This document shows positions 14,767 through 15,522 of a DNA stretch of 15,522 nucleotides, piece after piece. Under the pieces are notes generated by a model, which was given only the letters and a program-made list of their open reading frames with translations, had not been told where the DNA came from and searched no databases. The translations under genes and the position numbers were made by a program. The stretch is from an uncultured Ruminococcus sp. (GTDB taxonomy: Bacteria > Bacillota > Clostridia > Oscillospirales > Acutalibacteraceae): the NCBI GenBank assembly GCA_905234305.1, contig CAJOHT010000010.1, forward strand, positions 1-15,522. Reading direction: 5' to 3'. The stretch's first letter is position 1. Each line of letters starts with the position of its first letter.

Positions 14767-15444
14767 GGCGATCCTGAAACACCCAAACCTTACGAAGAAG
14801 ACCCTACCGCTTATGATCCTTCTCAACCTGTTGTGACTCCTACAGACGACAATAATATTACAAATCCGACCGAAGCACCGACAGAGTCTGAAAACAATAA
14901 TCCCGATTATTCAAACGACTCCAAATCCCAAAAAAATCAAAAAATTTCCGCTCGCAGCTTCACTAAAACAAACGGCTGTAAGTCCTTCAACCTTAACGCA
15001 ACAACCTCGGGAGACGGCAAGCTGACCTATAAATCAAGCCAAAAGAGCGTTGCGTCTGGTAAAGCGCTGCGGAAAAACCGTTATTACGATTAACGCCTCG
15101 GAAACCGATAATTATAAATCGGCGTCTAAAAAGATTACGATAATCGTTAAACCCGCTAAGGTTGAAATAAAAAGCCTTACGTCCAAAAAACAAAAAATAA
15201 ACTTCAAAATCGAAAAGCAATCGGGCGTATCGGGTTATATCGCGGAAGCCTCGCTCAAATCCAATTTTAATAAAAAGATTTCCGTATCTCTTAAGAGTAC
15301 AAAAACCAAAGGAACTTTCCCGAAAGTGGAAAAAGGTAAAAAATACCACATCAGAATTCGAGCTTACGTTAAAATAAACGGAGAAAAGTATTATTCCAAG
15401 TGGGCTAAGGATTCAGTTAAGGTTAAGTAATTTAATACAAAACA

Positions 15445-15476
15445 AGGGGCTGTCGCAAAATGAAGCGGCAGCCTCT
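15445..15476 (+). terminator. GC-rich hairpin after the triple-repeat pseudogene
   Basis: A 12-bp stem (15445-15456 with 15465-15476, loop of 8) has two pairs that are G-U only on the plus strand, but no T-tract follows. It may end the pseudogene transcript. Alternatively, the GGGGCTGTCGCAAAAT sequence resembles the ends of some clostridial insertion sequences. No transposase is in the window. Confidence 0.4.
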
Positions 15477-15522
15477 CAGTATAAGTAACAGGTAAAGACT
15501 TTTAAAATATCATCACATTTCA

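Larger units (their letters stand above)
13241..15430 (+). pseudogene. Secreted protein with three cohesin-like repeats, broken by two small deletions
   Basis: The gene starts at ATG 13241 with AAGGAGG 8 bases upstream and a signal peptide (about 1-28, ISASAA). Three repeats of about 162 residues follow, each a cohesin-like fold (MIEDGQGTL, YDSSKLKLVS, FNFTGVDS, ALENGKE). In the third repeat 25 bases are missing near 14395, by exact comparison with repeat 2. This shifts the frame and gives a stop at 14438-14440. The new frame runs from there through a Pro/Thr/Asn linker into an Ig-like domain. A second loss near 15055-15070, about 23 bases judged from the Big fold, returns to the original frame. 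That frame encodes a C-terminal FnIII-like domain to the stop at 15430. If translated as it stands, a 399-residue truncated protein would result. Only the truncated 13241-14440 product is likely to be made. Confidence 0.82.

Noticed and set aside
8441..15430. Dockerin modules in the secreted proteins
   Set aside because: I looked for paired calcium loops of the DxNxDG type and saw none in any of the translated proteins.

Overview
The window looks like a chromosomal stretch from a low-to-medium GC, Gram-positive gut or rumen Clostridium-type bacterium, most likely a Ruminococcus/Oscillospiraceae relative. This is inferred from strong AGGAGG ribosome binding sites, TTGACA/TATAAT-type promoters, a class D sortase, and many secreted proteins built from fibronectin type III (FnIII), bacterial Ig-like (Big_2) and cohesin-like modules. 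No rRNA, tRNA, CRISPR array or transposase gene was found.

Layout. (1) Bases 1-730, minus strand: the 5' part of a phage baseplate or tail protein gene, broken by a +1 frameshift near base 526-545 and cut by the window edge. (2) 755-1782, minus: a membrane-anchored cohesin-like protein with a good promoter and a terminator region of three stacked hairpins. (3) 1854-2751, plus: a LOG-family nucleotide phosphoribohydrolase followed by a 57-residue cysteine-rich protein. These end in a 16-bp perfect terminator shared with a convergent 41-residue membrane protein (2732-2857, minus). (4) 2910-6089, minus: a three-gene exopolysaccharide module of Wzz/CpsC-type chain-length protein, CpsD-type tyrosine kinase and polyprenyl-phosphate sugar-1-phosphate transferase. 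(5) 6200-8392, plus: a divergent operon of a secreted protein with a variant sorting signal (IKKTG), a class D sortase and a four-pass membrane protein. (6) 8441-15430, plus: four secreted surface-protein genes. They are a 400-residue FnIII protein with codon use typical of high expression, a 296-residue FnIII/Big protein translationally coupled to an asparaginase-like protein, a cohesin-like/Big protein, and a large protein with three cohesin-like repeats. The last is now a pseudogene because of two small deletions whose combined length keeps the frame.

The common theme is the cell envelope: polysaccharide priming and length control, sortase anchoring, and secreted adhesive or scaffold modules. 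The least explained parts are the sortase D cassette with its non-LPXTG partner; the asparaginase homologue that seems to lack two catalytic residues; an approximately 96-nt promoter-to-terminator transcript candidate at 11753-11848 with two competing copies of one motif; and the decaying triple-repeat gene. All assignments come from reading motifs by eye. No database search was run.
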